Source of the DNA: Yponomeuta sedellus
Taxonomy: Eukaryota > Arthropoda > Insecta > Lepidoptera > Yponomeutidae
Assembly: GCA_934045075.1 (NCBI GenBank)
Contig: OW203732.1
Location: 16,585,889 to 16,649,888, forward strand
Direction of reading: 5' to 3'
Length of the DNA: 64,000 bases
This document shows positions 11,216 to 22,896 of this stretch, piece after piece (within the stretch, counting starts at the first letter, position 1; every line of letters begins with the position of its first letter). A model generated the notes under the pieces. That model worked only from the letters and a program-made list of their open reading frames with translations. It was not told the origin of the DNA and did no database searches. The translations under genes were made by a program, and so were the position numbers.

Positions 11216-11944
11216 CAAATAACTATTTTAGGTACCATCTAATGACTTATTATTACTTAACCAGCTGTGCCTGCGACTTCGGTCGCTCAAAGATTTATAA
11301 AAATGTAGGTAATATTTTATTTTAGTTATATATTAAACGGGTCTAATCGCGATTATTTATTAGGTAGTGCTATTGGGGGGCAGTCCCAGGTTATATATTT
11401 TTTTGCGCGTTCTCTTTTATATATTCAAATTTATCTACTGATCGGTTTGTGTAGATTATTGGTAATTAACAAGAGAATATTTAAATTTACATCTAAGCAT
11501 ACGCTCTTACCTAATAAATTAATAGTACCCTAACCAAACTTGTGCAGAGTAGACACAAATCTATGCGTTTTATTCTTGACATGCCACTTTTCAACAAATT
11601 CAATTCTTATGTAATGCCCGTATTGACTGTCAATTTTTACATTTACAACTCTTCACACTTTTGGACACGCTTGACGTAACTCGATATAACTCGAGATACA
11701 ATAACAATCTAAAGGACTTTTTTGATAAGTATCAAAAAGTGTACCCAATGATCTGTGAATTCGACAACATGTAATTTAATACGGGCATTTCATATAAAGG
11801 TGTGAATTCATCGTTATCGCGATATAGATGAACATTGCTTATTGATTCGTCAATAGATGGATGTAATATAAATGTGTCTAAAGCCGTAACTAGGTACAAA
11901 AGTATTTCTTGATGATTCGCGATACTCATATATAAATATATATT

Positions 11945-12245
11945 TGACGGGTCTAATCGCGATTATAATTAAAACTGTTTTTATACGGATTTCATTCGTT
12001 TATTATATTTTAACAATATTCCGACGTTTCGGCACTTTTAAAGGTGCCGTGGTCTCGGATGATGATAGTAAACGAGTGAAATCCGTATAAAAACAGATTT
12101 AGTTATGTCTAGTGCTCGTGTTAACCTTAGAAAATACTATAATCGCGATTATTTATTACGTAAAACGTAATTACCTTCATTCCGAAACGCCGGAAATTAA
12201 GATAATTACGATTTACCTAATTAATAATCGCGATTAGACCCGTTA
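11945..12245. repeat. Composite of ccgacgtttcgg and acgggtc inverted repeats
   Basis: Starts gacgggtctaatcgcgatta and ends in the inverted form aatcgcgattagacccgt. Nested inside is a cgtataaaaacag / ctgtttttatacg inverted pair around cgacgtttcggcac. It is a diverged relative of the elements in the 6-9.4 kb duplication. Confidence 0.6.
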
Positions 12246-12740
12246 TATAACTAGGTACAAGAGAATGAAAAAAGAAACTGAGCAGTAATAACAAAAAAGT
12301 TGAGTGGGGTCAATTTTTAATTTTTTTTTAACTGCAGTCAAATACATGCATATTTTGACACTTCGGAAACGTTAAAATGGACGACCTAACATACTGGAGC
12401 ATTCCGTAATACTTGGGGAGGAGGCAAGTGATTTTATCGTGTGTACTTTTTAATTAATTTATAGTGACTAAAATCCGCAAGGTATGCGCTAAAAACAGAA
12501 TACAATGGAAAACAATTAGAAAGTCATTAACTTAAGAAATTAGTGACTGACATCATATATACACATATAAATCACTGCCTATCTATCCGTGATACAGGCT
12601 TGAGTGTGTTCATATCACCAGTGGACGATTTCATAAGCCAACCGCAGATCAGCCTTTACACTTTAATTGCAAAGTCTGAACGTATCTGAGTAGCGGGCTG
12701 TCGGATGTACGTTGAAATCAGTTGGTAGTTTTATAATGTG

Positions 12741-12918
12741 ACAATAACGATGATATTATAATAATGTTGAAATCCATTGGTACTTAAAAAATATATCGAG
12801 CGAACACTTTTTTGAATATTTGAACCAGTTGGTCATGTCATGTAACAATAACGATGATATTAAAATTACGTCAAAATCTATTGGTACTTAAAATATATCG
12901 AGCGAATACTTTTTTGTG
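12741..12918 (+). repeat. Imperfect tandem repeat, two units
   Basis: The blocks acaataacgatgatatta and tatatcgagcgaa occur twice about 104 bp apart (12741-12815 and 12845-12918) with several substitutions and small indels. Confidence 0.65.
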
Positions 12919-13129
12919 CATATCCAAATTTCTTACCGGCCTGAAATTAGAACATGCTTTGATTACGCATTTGGTAACATGATCCGCCGATTAATTTGCT
13001 ATTCCGGTACTTATTCTCACCTATTATGTAGCCTGCAACATCTTGTGTTATTACTTGAGTTGCCGGGTACAGTTGGGCATAGCAAAAGGTGATTAATTAA
13101 ATAGAATTTGCGTGGCGAGAAATGATACA

Positions 13130-13315
13130 ATATGCCAACATCGATATCAACCTTTGTATGTCGCCACTGCTGGGGAACGGGTCTCTTCCTGTATCGCAGG
13201 AAGGTTGGGCCATACTCCACCACGGCGGCCAAGTTCGGGTTGGTGGAGGATTGTAAGACAGTGGCGGGTCTTACTGTCAGAAGTTATTAAGCCGCCCATA
13301 AGGCCTTTATAGATC
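13130..13315 (+). repeat. Dispersed repeat (gatatcaacc ... aagccgcccataaggcc)
   Basis: Contains ctgctggggaacgggtctc, tcgcaggaaggttgggccat and agaagttattaagccgccca. Related copies lie at about 33825, 35940, 41215, 47715, 51435, 52350 and 61200 in both orientations. No clear tRNA head was seen in this block. Confidence 0.7.
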
Positions 13316-13354
13316 ATTACATCAATAAATACATGCACCTACCAACTATATTCC

Positions 13355-13497
13355 TCATACAATCCACTCCATCCAAAGTTTGTCTGGAAGAGATCGCTCA
13401 AAGCGACAAGACCGCCAAGTGTAGGTATAACATTACTTTGATTTGAGAATGTTGTATTCTTTGTTCTGGTTGTACAATAAAGTGTTCTCTATCTACC
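13355..13497 (+). repeat. LINE 3' tail fragment
   Basis: Has the block gtttgtctggaagagatcgc followed by a tail with tacaataaagtgttctctat. Essentially the same sequence is at 56540-56690. Interpreted as the untranslated end of a non-LTR retrotransposon; no coding part remains. Confidence 0.6.
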
Positions 13498-14059
13498 TGT
13501 CTGTGTAATAATTTGATATGGAAGAAAACGGTTAAAGATTTTTTTTTACTTAAGGATCTTAAGATCTAAATCGACTTGTCAAGTTTGCGTGATATTTGCG
13601 CAGTCCGGCATGATAAATATTCTTGAAAATCACTTTAAAGACAGAAGTGCAATCCTGAGATAAAAATTTACTAGCAATCTAAATTAATCATTAGGCTGAC
13701 TGTATCTCTATCACCATATTGCTTTTTATAGAGACAAGACCAATGAAAGTGCAAGTAAGACATTAAGTTAATAAGAAAACCTGAACGGATTAAACGCACG
13801 ATTATAATAAAATCGTGGTACTTATACGTATTATATTATAGCTTGAGGTCTAATTCGATCATTTGACCCTAGTTACGTTTATAGGTTTATTTGAGAAACA
13901 TGATATCGGAATGGGTTCTAGAAACTTTAGTTTTCAATTCAGGTTTGGACCGAACTTTCTTTTAGGTTATCGATTTCTGTGTGTTACGAGTTATGATTAT
14001 GACCAGGTACCCATTGTTTTTAATTTCGCAGTTCGTTAATCACGAACTTATAATATTTT

Positions 14060-14175
14060 ACATATATACAGGCACATACAATGCTTCTGGCCCCACACTA
14101 GAATACCCTGTGTCGTGGTAACTAGAAATAGCGACATCAGAAACATTTAAACATTCAAGACCGTGGGTTTTTTAA
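14060..14175 (-). repeat. SINE body fragment (gtggcgtagcgg family)
   Basis: Carries aggcacatacaatgcttctg and cacactagaataccctgtgt in minus-oriented form. Intact relatives occur at 37563-37745 (plus) and 54930-55090 (minus). The tRNA-like head is missing here. Confidence 0.55.
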
Positions 14176-14884
14176 CTGGTCATTTTTGGTGATTTTTTAT
14201 TGGTAATTAACACGAATAAAGTAAATTTTACTTAATACCACGTTTGTAAAATAATAAACGCAATAAGTACATAGTGCACACAACTCAATATATACCGGAA
14301 TTATGTAGGTATGACATTGTTCTAAAACTTTTTGTGTAACTGCAAACACCTTTATTAAAAAGAAAATACGTTCAGTATTCAACTGAAAACCAAATCTAAT
14401 CGTTTTTATTATCCAAGTTACTTGATTTTACATTTTGCTTCTTTTGTGACCTGCAGATCAACAATTATTCTGTTAGTTTACGTGAAGTTTTTTGTGTTCT
14501 TCATGGAATAAATACAATTTCACCTCAATCAAATTATGTCTCAACGACCGTATTAACAATGACACGTTACGCGTCTCTTGCGCAGGCGCACTCTCATAAA
14601 TCGTGCGAGAGTGATCGTTCTCATGCAACCTAATTTGCTTTTAACAGTTTTGACGCGGCATTCTCCCACATTGTTAACGAAAATTAGCTTTTAATGGCGT
14701 ACACTCTGCTTTTAACAAAAACAATAGATCCTAATAGACCAAGATATATTAAATTTGACTGAACAAAAAACGTGTAAAGTACACTATGTGCCAAAAGGGC
14801 TGCTATAATTTTTAAGGATTGTTTTAGATGACAATGATGTCTGGAATTAAAGCATGTAAAATGCATGAGTTTTGTAAAATTGTG

Positions 14885-15035
14885 TCGTCGTCGTCTTCGT
14901 CAGGCTATACTAGTCCACTGCTGGACATAGCCCTCCCCTAAAGAGCGCCACGTTGTTCTATAATAGGGGGTAATGCCCATAATCCCCAGGCTGAGCATGC
15001 GGGATGGGGATCGCAGTTCGATGGTATTGTACTGC
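14885..15035 (-). repeat. RTE-type LINE 3' end fragment
   Basis: Reads tagtccactgctggacatag and ggggatcgcagttcgatggt, the reverse complement of the block at 55185-55445. No coding part was recognised. Confidence 0.5.
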
Positions 15036-15084
15036 AGGGGGCGCGTAAACTATGTTAATTAAGGACTTTGAAAAGTTAATCTTT

Positions 15085-15436
15085 TGCAATTAGGTTTTTA
15101 CACCGGAATGATATCGCTGTACCAAGATTATACTCTTCTTAATGCACTAACCCGTGCTAAGGACCATTTAAAATCCTATTCAGAGGCTAAAAATTCCACC
15201 CATGCCGATATCATTCCGATGTAAAACCTAACTGCAAAGTAGGTACTCGGGGCTGCAAGTGATGCAAATTACTTCAGCATGTACGCAATACAGAGAATAT
15301 TGTAGAGGTTCGAAATTTCAGTGATGCCGGTGAGTCACCCATTAGCTCAGTTAGGAAAGCGCCGGCACGGTTAGCCAGAGGTCGCGGGTTCGAGTCCCTG
15401 TATGGGTGGATTTTTTAGCCTCTAAATAGGTTCTTA
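15085..15436 (+). mobile_element. tRNA-like foldback element, extended copy
   Basis: The left arm has aggtttttacaccggaatga and the antisense tail (aatgcactaacccgtgctaa). The middle has the inverted block catgccgatatcattccgat. The right half has the leader and a sense tRNA-like module (about 15338-15410) with the variant anticodon loop acggtta. It shares the extra 5' block (attccgatgtaaaacctaac) with the copy at 59285-59532. Confidence 0.65.
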
Positions 15437-16244
15437 AACCTCCTTCGCTTCTTCAGCATTCATAAATCAGCGCACGCTCTACGGCTTCGCTATCGTCATG
15501 TAAAACTTATAATCGAGACGCAGAATTTCTTTCTATCAGGGATCTTGTTTATCACTCGCCCCTATTAAAGCGGACAATAAAGTTTGCACATACTTGCCCA
15601 ACAGCCCGCTACCTGCTACGTGCTGTTTGTAATAAATTGAAACCATGTTCCCATAGTAAGCAAAATGCGGCATTAAAGTTAATATGTTTATTACTAAACC
15701 ACAGGGCTCACCGCAACCTTGGCGTCTTCTGTTTTTTTTTCTACTCTACATGTTAGGCGTAAAATGTGGAATATAAAACCGGTTTTTAATATAGAAGATC
15801 CATGTGTGAAATTAGACAGTAGTTTTATTTATTGAAAGAAAACAACCAATTGTTTAATATAGTTACTAGTCAGAGAAATCTTACATGAATATACATGTAT
15901 ATGTAATTGTACAACCAGTGGGGCTTACGATAAATTATTAAGAAGATATGAAAAATAAAAACAGACTTTCTTATGCTGCTAACAACAGTCAAAGATGAAG
16001 TTAGTTAAGTACTTCAAATAGCACATCATCCCCTGCAGTTTATCAATCTGCTGCTTGACTTTGAAACAGAAAATTATGAGCTAATCAACTGTCTAATCTT
16101 CCAATACCTAGTTACTAAGTACATCATGGTTAATAAACCTATTTTGATCTATTGTGCTCTAAATATTGTTTTACTCTGGCAAAACTAAAATAAAAATTAC
16201 TTAATAATATTTTTTAATAGAAACATTTTTTTTTCTTTTACATT

Positions 16245-16395
16245 TACAAACAGGCACTTACATTGCTTCTGACTCCACACTTATCAAACAACGACATCAC
16301 AAACATGTGAACATCCAAGACCTCGGGTTTTTCTTTGTCTCCAGCCGGGACCTCTTGCATGGTAAGCATGTCCGCTACCGATACGCCACAAAGGT
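16245..16395 (-). repeat. SINE fragment (gtggcgtagcgg family)
   Basis: Carries aggcacttacattgcttctg and, near 16339, the tail side of a tRNA-like head (cagccgggacctcttgcatg ... taccgatacgccac), all in minus orientation. Degenerate relative of 54930-55090. Confidence 0.5.
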
Positions 16396-17255
16396 CGTGA
16401 ATTTATTAAAATAATTGTTTCAAAGGTTTTAATGGTGAGCATAATGTCTTAAGGATGTAAACAGTCTTGTTGGGACCCTTTCAAGAATCTTATACGTTTG
16501 ACTTTGCTCTCCAATATCCCTTTTTGTTCGATTTTCGCCCTTATGATGCGGTCGTTAAGACCTGCCCTAACGCTCAAAGGTCCGTCTTAAAATAAAAAAA
16601 ACGCACGTGTTACTGCATCATAATTAATTTTTCACATTAAAAACAGGTGCTACATATAAAATACATAAATGGAACTTTTAATTGCAACAAGTTATGATCG
16701 GGACCAATTTTGAACATGTGGACGGGATGAGGCATGTAATAATTGAGAAATATGATCTACATGGTCTGGTTTCCAGGCCAATGGCCGTTAGTCATGAATG
16801 AGTTCGATACGTAATCGATACTTCCACAGTTTACCATTAATTTTAGTTAAATGACTTTGGTCTTCTGTTTTCTTTTTTTGTTTTGTGCATAAAAAAGAGG
16901 AATCTTTTTAGTATCAGTCCGTCTATTTGTCATTAGCACAATTTTCATTTGCCGGACTTTTGTTTAATACATTATCTAGTCCTACGCCTACGACTCCAGG
17001 ATTTATAAATTCTACCAGGCGGTCTACGATCGACCGGTCCAGTTACCGCGGTCATTGGCACTGAGGATCTGATTTTTGTGGAACAATAGAGTATTTTTTT
17101 ATATAAACACGTGTCATAAACACGCGCAGTATACCTACTTATTCACAAAGCGGAATTCCCATCTGGCTCAGAGATTTTTAGTAGGTGATTCTAAGCTTCT
17201 GTGGAATGTTGATGGCTCATTTAGGGCTCAAAAGACGATTTCAATTGAATATATT

Positions 17256-17480
17256 GTCTATTAGCTTTTAGAATATACCTCGGGCTCTAGAGTAGGCTTC
17301 GGTCTTCGCCGAAAGCAAAAGAGTGTAATACTAGGTACTTCCTACACTGTATATAACTTTTCTTCAGTATTTTGAAATGTTAGTTTAATTTCAATTCATA
17401 TTTGTTCCGAAATTTCTATTACACGAATATATCCGATTCTAACCGATAGTAGCCAAGGTATATTCTAAAAGCTAACAGAC
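17256..17480. mobile_element. MITE pair, copy 1
   Basis: A 225-bp element with inverted ends of about 28 bp (left gtctattagcttttagaata, right ggtatattctaaaagctaac). An inner hairpin-forming motif cttcggtcttcgccgaaag lies near 17298. It is a non-coding sibling of 17740-17955. Confidence 0.75.
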
Positions 17481-17739
17481 CGTACTTAGTGTACCAAGTA
17501 TATTCAATCGAATAATTAAGCTGTTTAAACAGCCCTACCTGCGTAGGCTTTACCATAACATCTGCATAGATTTCACTTAACAGAAACACTGCCTATAATT
17601 TCCTTACATTACAAGCCTCCGTCGAAGCTCGACGTTAATCTACGTATTAATTAGCAGAGAAAATTATACACAGTTTGTCTTCTCCTTATCATTGTGTTAT
17701 CTATGGGTGCTAGAGTAGTATACGGGGAGAATGGGTACA

Positions 17740-17955
17740 GTCTGTTAGCTTATAGAATATACCTCGGGCTCTAAAGTAGGCTTCGGTTTTCGCCGAAAGC
17801 ACACGAGTGTTTGTACTTCCTGTTCTGTATAAAACTAATCTCCACTATTTTGAAAAGTAATGTAATGTTATAACAATACAAAATAAACCTTACCTTATTG
17901 CATATATCCGATTCTATCCGATAGTAGCCGAGGTATATTCTAAAAGCTCACAGAC
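17740..17955. mobile_element. MITE pair, copy 2
   Basis: A 216-bp element with the same termini as copy 1 (left gtctgttagcttatagaata, right ggtatattctaaaagctcac) and the same inner hairpin. The two copies are in the same orientation about 260 bp apart. Confidence 0.75.
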
Positions 17956-18154
17956 GGTAGATACTAGATTTGACAATGGTAAAAAATAATCGCCTAACAT
18001 ACATTAGTTTCTTTATTTGTCAGGGGGACCTGGTTAAGTTACTGAGCAAGTTTAAAACATAGTAAGGTGGCGGAAAAACATGGACAACGATTCACATTAT
18101 GTATGTCGCACGCGGATTGCCGTCTAAGTTATTTGAAGTTTAGGACAACTTTAT

Positions 18155-18405
18155 TGCGACAAGTTGAACTGTGGAATATTATATGACTCACTTAAGTTGT
18201 GAGTGCATTTTGCGAGATACTCGTAAATAAAAATAATGTCTGAGACTGGCGGAAAGTGGCTGTGCGACGTGTTCTGTAATTTCATGCGCGTGAAGGCTTT
18301 TCCTAATGGGTTGGCTGGGTCATCGTGGGTTAGCTGGAAGAAAATATTATCTAGTATTAAGCTCGCCTTTGTACAAATTATCTTTTTAATGCAATAAAGA
18401 ATTTT
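18155..18405 (+). repeat. LINE 3' end
   Basis: Contains gggttggctgggtcatcgtg and a terminal part reading attaagctcgcctttgtaca then gcaataaagaatttt. A similar terminus is at 50743-50868. It is followed directly by a TTCA/TTCG microsatellite, as often seen at LINE tails. Confidence 0.6.
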
Positions 18406-18435
18406 CATTCATTCATACATTCTTTCATTTATTCA

Positions 18436-18511
18436 TTCGTTCGTTCGTTCGTTCGTTCGTTCGTTCGTTCGTTCGTTCGTTCGTTCGTTCGTTCGTTCGT
18501 TCGTTCGTTCG
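18436..18511 (+). repeat. (TTCG)n microsatellite
   Basis: Nineteen perfect TTCG units, bordered by TTCA-type units on the left and CACT units on the right (to about 18530). Confidence 0.95.
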
Positions 18512-19144
18512 TTCACTCACTCACTCACTCATACATTCATAATTTCGTGCATTAGATAAAGCATACTTTTACACACAGCCTCTGCGTAGAAACTTTTCGT
18601 CTACCTCCTGCGGTTGACTGGTAGATAAGTGACAAAGAGTTTTTAATTTTATCTAAATTTAGATAAATATCTAAGTTTGTTATTTTCTTCCTCTATTATT
18701 TTAGTGCTATTGCAATATTGACAAAACTAGTTTTTTAATATCCATGTGAGGGTCTCCCATCACATCTCATCTCATTCTGATGCTTAGCAAGTAAATACTT
18801 TGCAACAACAAGTGAAACCACAGCCCTGTACTTAAGCTTCATCTCCTTTATCATCAGCACGCTCAGTAACGGACAATCGCCTCTTTATTTCAATCGAAAC
18901 ATTAACAGAATAGTTGTGAAACCTGCCGTCCAGAGCCCAACGCGAAAAGCGATAATTTAAAAAGGTACTAAATTCAATTAATAGGCCACGGTGTAGGAAT
19001 TTTATTGACTCGACACCTGTGTAATTAGGGTGCATATTCGTATGTAAGGTGAGGCTAATGGTTAGTAGTTTGTGCCTCTCGACAGTTGTGGCTTGGCTGT
19101 AATTACTAGCCGGACATTTTGTGGCCGCGAGTCTTTAGCGGTTT

Positions 19145-19310
19145 TATTACCTGAAGTCCGCGAAGGAAAACATCGTGAGGAAACACCTCAGCGCTCAGGT
19201 TGAATGTCTGATGTGACCACCTCGGAGCTTGAAAGATCTTGAAATCACCAACCTGCGGTGGGCTCTCTTTCTCTCTCAGAGAGAAGACTAGTACCCTGTA
19301 GTGGGATAAA
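19145..19310. repeat. Dispersed SINE-like repeat
   Basis: Carries gcgaaggaaaacatcgtgag and the closing block ctctcagagagaagactagt. A member of the family listed at 1380-1640. Confidence 0.55.
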
Positions 19311-19333
19311 TAATTGCCTAATTACTTTCAATG

Positions 19334-19459
19334 TTATTTATAAAGGTTTGATTCCACTAAAACACTGTTAAGCCAGATTGTAACAGTAATGTCTTTCAAA
19401 AACCGACTTAAACTCCGCCTTAGGAGTGTTTTAGTGGGATCGATTTTTTTATAAATAAG
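19334..19459. mobile_element. MITE with taaaacact termini
   Basis: Inverted ends of about 40 bp: left ttatttataaaggtttgatt plus ccactaaaacact, right agtgttttagtgggatcg plus ttataaataa. Related inverted-repeat elements lie at 25658-25803, 35520-35672 and 45546-45825. Non-coding. Confidence 0.7.
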
Positions 19460-19815
19460 ACTGGTACTCCCCTATTATCGGTTTTGAATGCGTAGGTAAT
19501 ACTTGTTTTTGATAACTTCCTCCGAAATAAATCAAAGTCGGCTATTGTATCCGTAAGTGAAGCTTTTTATTTTAATAAGAGTACGCTGTTAAAATAAAAA
19601 GTAGTATTATTTATAGCCTCTAGTAGTATTTTTAGCCTCTTAATAGGTTTTTAAAAGAGTACGCTACTTAGTTAATTATATAGTGGCTTTCAACGAAAAA
19701 TATATCACTGATATTATAAAGTTCGTTAAATATCGATGATTCTTCGTATTTTGGTCCTATAGTTGACAGCCGCTCTACATTTTTATCAACTTATGTTTGG
19801 ATTCATTACTACATA

Positions 19816-19816
<1 letters not shown>

Positions 19817-19890
<74 letters not shown>
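19817..19890 (+). repeat. (TACA)n / (CA)n microsatellite
   Basis: Short TACA units run into thirty CA dinucleotides at 19831-19890. Confidence 0.95.
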
Positions 19891-19892
<2 letters not shown>

Positions 19893-22886
19893 TCACTCAA
19901 ACACATAGTCACTTGCTCTTAGTCATCTACTGCACAAATTTGTCTCAAGTTCACCCAATACCTATGTAAGTATTTACATGACACTGTCAGTCTCATTATT
20001 AAACCGACTAAAAAAGACTAGGTACTGTGATTTTTTATTGTAAATTCAATAAATAATGTGACAAGCAATATCTCGAGTTCAATCAATGTAGTTGCAAAAA
20101 TCAGATATAAAAATTTAAGCACCCTTGTGGTTTTTTCAGAAACAGGTTTTTATAAGTACACTGTGATGTTCTTGTGAGGTTTTTACGAATACCATTAATA
20201 CGTACTACTGTGGGTACTACTTAATTCTCTGTGTAAATACAACTTAGCTCTAAACTCGTAAGGACTTTTTTGTCGCCCGGAAACGTGCTCTAGGTAGCCA
20301 GTGAGCATATCACGATTGCTTTTTGAAGTCTATTCCTTATTGACTCCTTGAAAACCCTACAGTGTAATAACACAATAATCCTCTAACTCTCCTCATGTGT
20401 AGTTTAAATGTGCGTTCCCTATACGACGGACTATTTCAAATGCAGAGTAATGTTTTCAGGAATGATTTTTATAAATTAGACTGTTTTTCAAAATTTTCGT
20501 CCGAGAAGCAGCCTTTAAAGAGGAAAAGAACTTTCCCTAATATTTCTGTAGTAAAAATTTGTTTATTTTGGCCTTATTTTTGGTAATTGAATAAATCTTT
20601 ACTTTACTTTAGGTACACTCATGACAGTCATGACTTAATCAATGGGTATGGACTATGTCCAAATAGATTTGGAGAAACATGCTGCGATGGACGGACAGAA
20701 AAAATCTAAATCAGTAAAAACGAAAACAATATATGACTTTCAAAACGCAAGTTTTTATCGTACAATCTTCTGAACGCGGTCAATTAAAGTGAAAAGTTCT
20801 TTTGATTATGTATTCAAAGTGGTCTAATTATCGACACTGAAGAAATGACTTTCAGGTTTTGCGTTATTTCAAGACCACATCGTATTTAGGTCTTCGATTT
20901 TACTTCATGACATAATGTATACAACGTCCAGTGGCACCTTCACTCACACTAGAAGGATAAATGGAATATAGGTACCTATATATATTTTTTTTAATTTTAT
21001 TCTCTAGGAAGACTAACAGCTATTACAGGTTTACATTACATAGATAGGTAAATAGGACACACTCAGCCAATTAAAAGTCTTCACAATTAGTTTTAGATTA
21101 GCTTGAACGCAGACCGTTCACATGTGATACCATTACATGTGAACAACCAATATATAATGGAGAACCAAGTAGTTGAAACGAATTAGGAATAGACTACTGC
21201 AGACATAATAATTTGCTACTCCCTGACCGTAGCACAGCCAAGAAATTACTCCATTAAACGCACGTATCCTTATGTTAATGTGTCTTTTAGATGGAACTTA
21301 GCGTAATTGTGCAGAACTCGAGTTAAAAATGCAAAATGTTGAGCTTCTGAGTCTACGCTAATCATTAGTTACGAAACAGATAAAGTAGAAGTGTAGAAGA
21401 TCCTATTAATACTATATACCTACTATTTAAGTTTCATGAAGCTGACACGTTATAGAGGATGGAAAGTAGAGGTGTAAAATATTTTTTTTTTACGTAGCCT
21501 CTATATTTGTGTGCGTAGCGTAGTTATTTCATATTTATGTAGGTACAGTTTATGTATGCATATTAAATATAAGTATATCTTGCTTAATGTTACGTTCCAG
21601 CTAGATTTTGATGAACAATCCTAGCATTATATACTTATTAGGATTGATCATCAAAATCTGCCTGGAACTTTTTATATCGTTCAGTTGACATGGTTACCTA
21701 CCACAGATGGTGGAATAGTAAGTGCACAGTGAAATTAAGCGTTTCTTCTTCATGTTTTATAAGTTACATTTATGCCTCGAAATTAAATCGCAAGCGATAA
21801 ATTTAAACAAGATTTATTTATAGAGCTGACTAATAAATACTTAGTTAGGTTCCTTGGCAGAGCTAAAAGTACGTAGCGGCTATGATTTTAACAGTCTATG
21901 TATGTAATATAATTAGTATTTTGTATTATTACTATTAATAATACTTTTATTAAACTTAAATAACACGGCGGACTTAATGCCTTAACCATTTTGTGCCAGT
22001 CAACCGCATGAAAAATTGGTAGGCGTGCTAAGAAACGAAAAGAATGTAGGTGTGTTTTTATAGAAGGTCATTTCACCCTAAAATTAGTTATATTACTTAA
22101 TATGATCCGGTTGGCATAGACTCTAGTTTAAACGAACAAAATTAATATGATGGATAATGCAGAAAGGGGTCTTTGATATTTTTGTATCAGTGAAAAAATG
22201 GGAGAACATTGCATAAGTATTCCAAACGACAAAAACACAATGTAACTGTGTTTCAACGTTTATTACTACTTCGGTCATGTATGGCAGTTCTAAATATCTT
22301 ATAATGATAACCTCCTCCTTTTTTGAACTCGGTTAGAAAGAACTTTTTTTCCATAAATTGTATGTAGATATTTTTTCCGCAACTAACATATCTGGCTATA
22401 TCTCCTAGACTCTCCGATATTTTATGACTGGAAAATTCCCTTTCGTTTTATATTTTTGCCTATGCCACCTAAGACAAGACGAGCTATTGTAGATTAATTT
22501 AAGTGTGTTTGTATCTTTTTATATCTTTTTAAAATGGTTTTCTAATTGATGGATTATTTATTGCGATCTTAATGCGTTTTTAATAACGAGAAGCCTACTT
22601 CCTTAAAAGCTAATAAACAGCCTCACAAACTTACAGTTTCGTTTGTGAAAAGTTGTATTCTTTAAAATACTCTTTATACTCTTAGCACTATAAAAAAAAT
22701 AAAAAAAATTAAAGCCGGCTTATCGTAGGACGGCTTATCGTAAAAACAAAATCATGATTAATAAACGGCTAAAATATAATAGTTTTAACACCTAGTAGTA
22801 TTTTGGGGTAAACGCGTTGAGGTAATAGGTTTTGTTTTCGTTAGATCTGCGCTGTATTTCAAAACATATTTTTCTCGTCTTTTCAG
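19891..22886. other. Intergenic / possible 5' intron of the 22.9-kb gene
   Basis: No conserved coding frame seen. Because a splice acceptor precedes the start codon at 22897, an untranslated first exon and promoter should lie somewhere upstream. I could not locate them. Confidence 0.4.
22879..22886 (+). promoter_or_regulatory. Splice acceptor in the 5' UTR
   Basis: A pyrimidine tract (tttttctcgtcttttcag) precedes the start codon at 22897 by ten bases, implying a non-coding upstream exon. Confidence 0.6.
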
Positions 22887-22896
22887 ATCATCAAAG

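Noticed and set aside
18436..18530. CRISPR-like array
   Set aside because: It is a perfect tetranucleotide microsatellite without spacers, in a eukaryotic genome.
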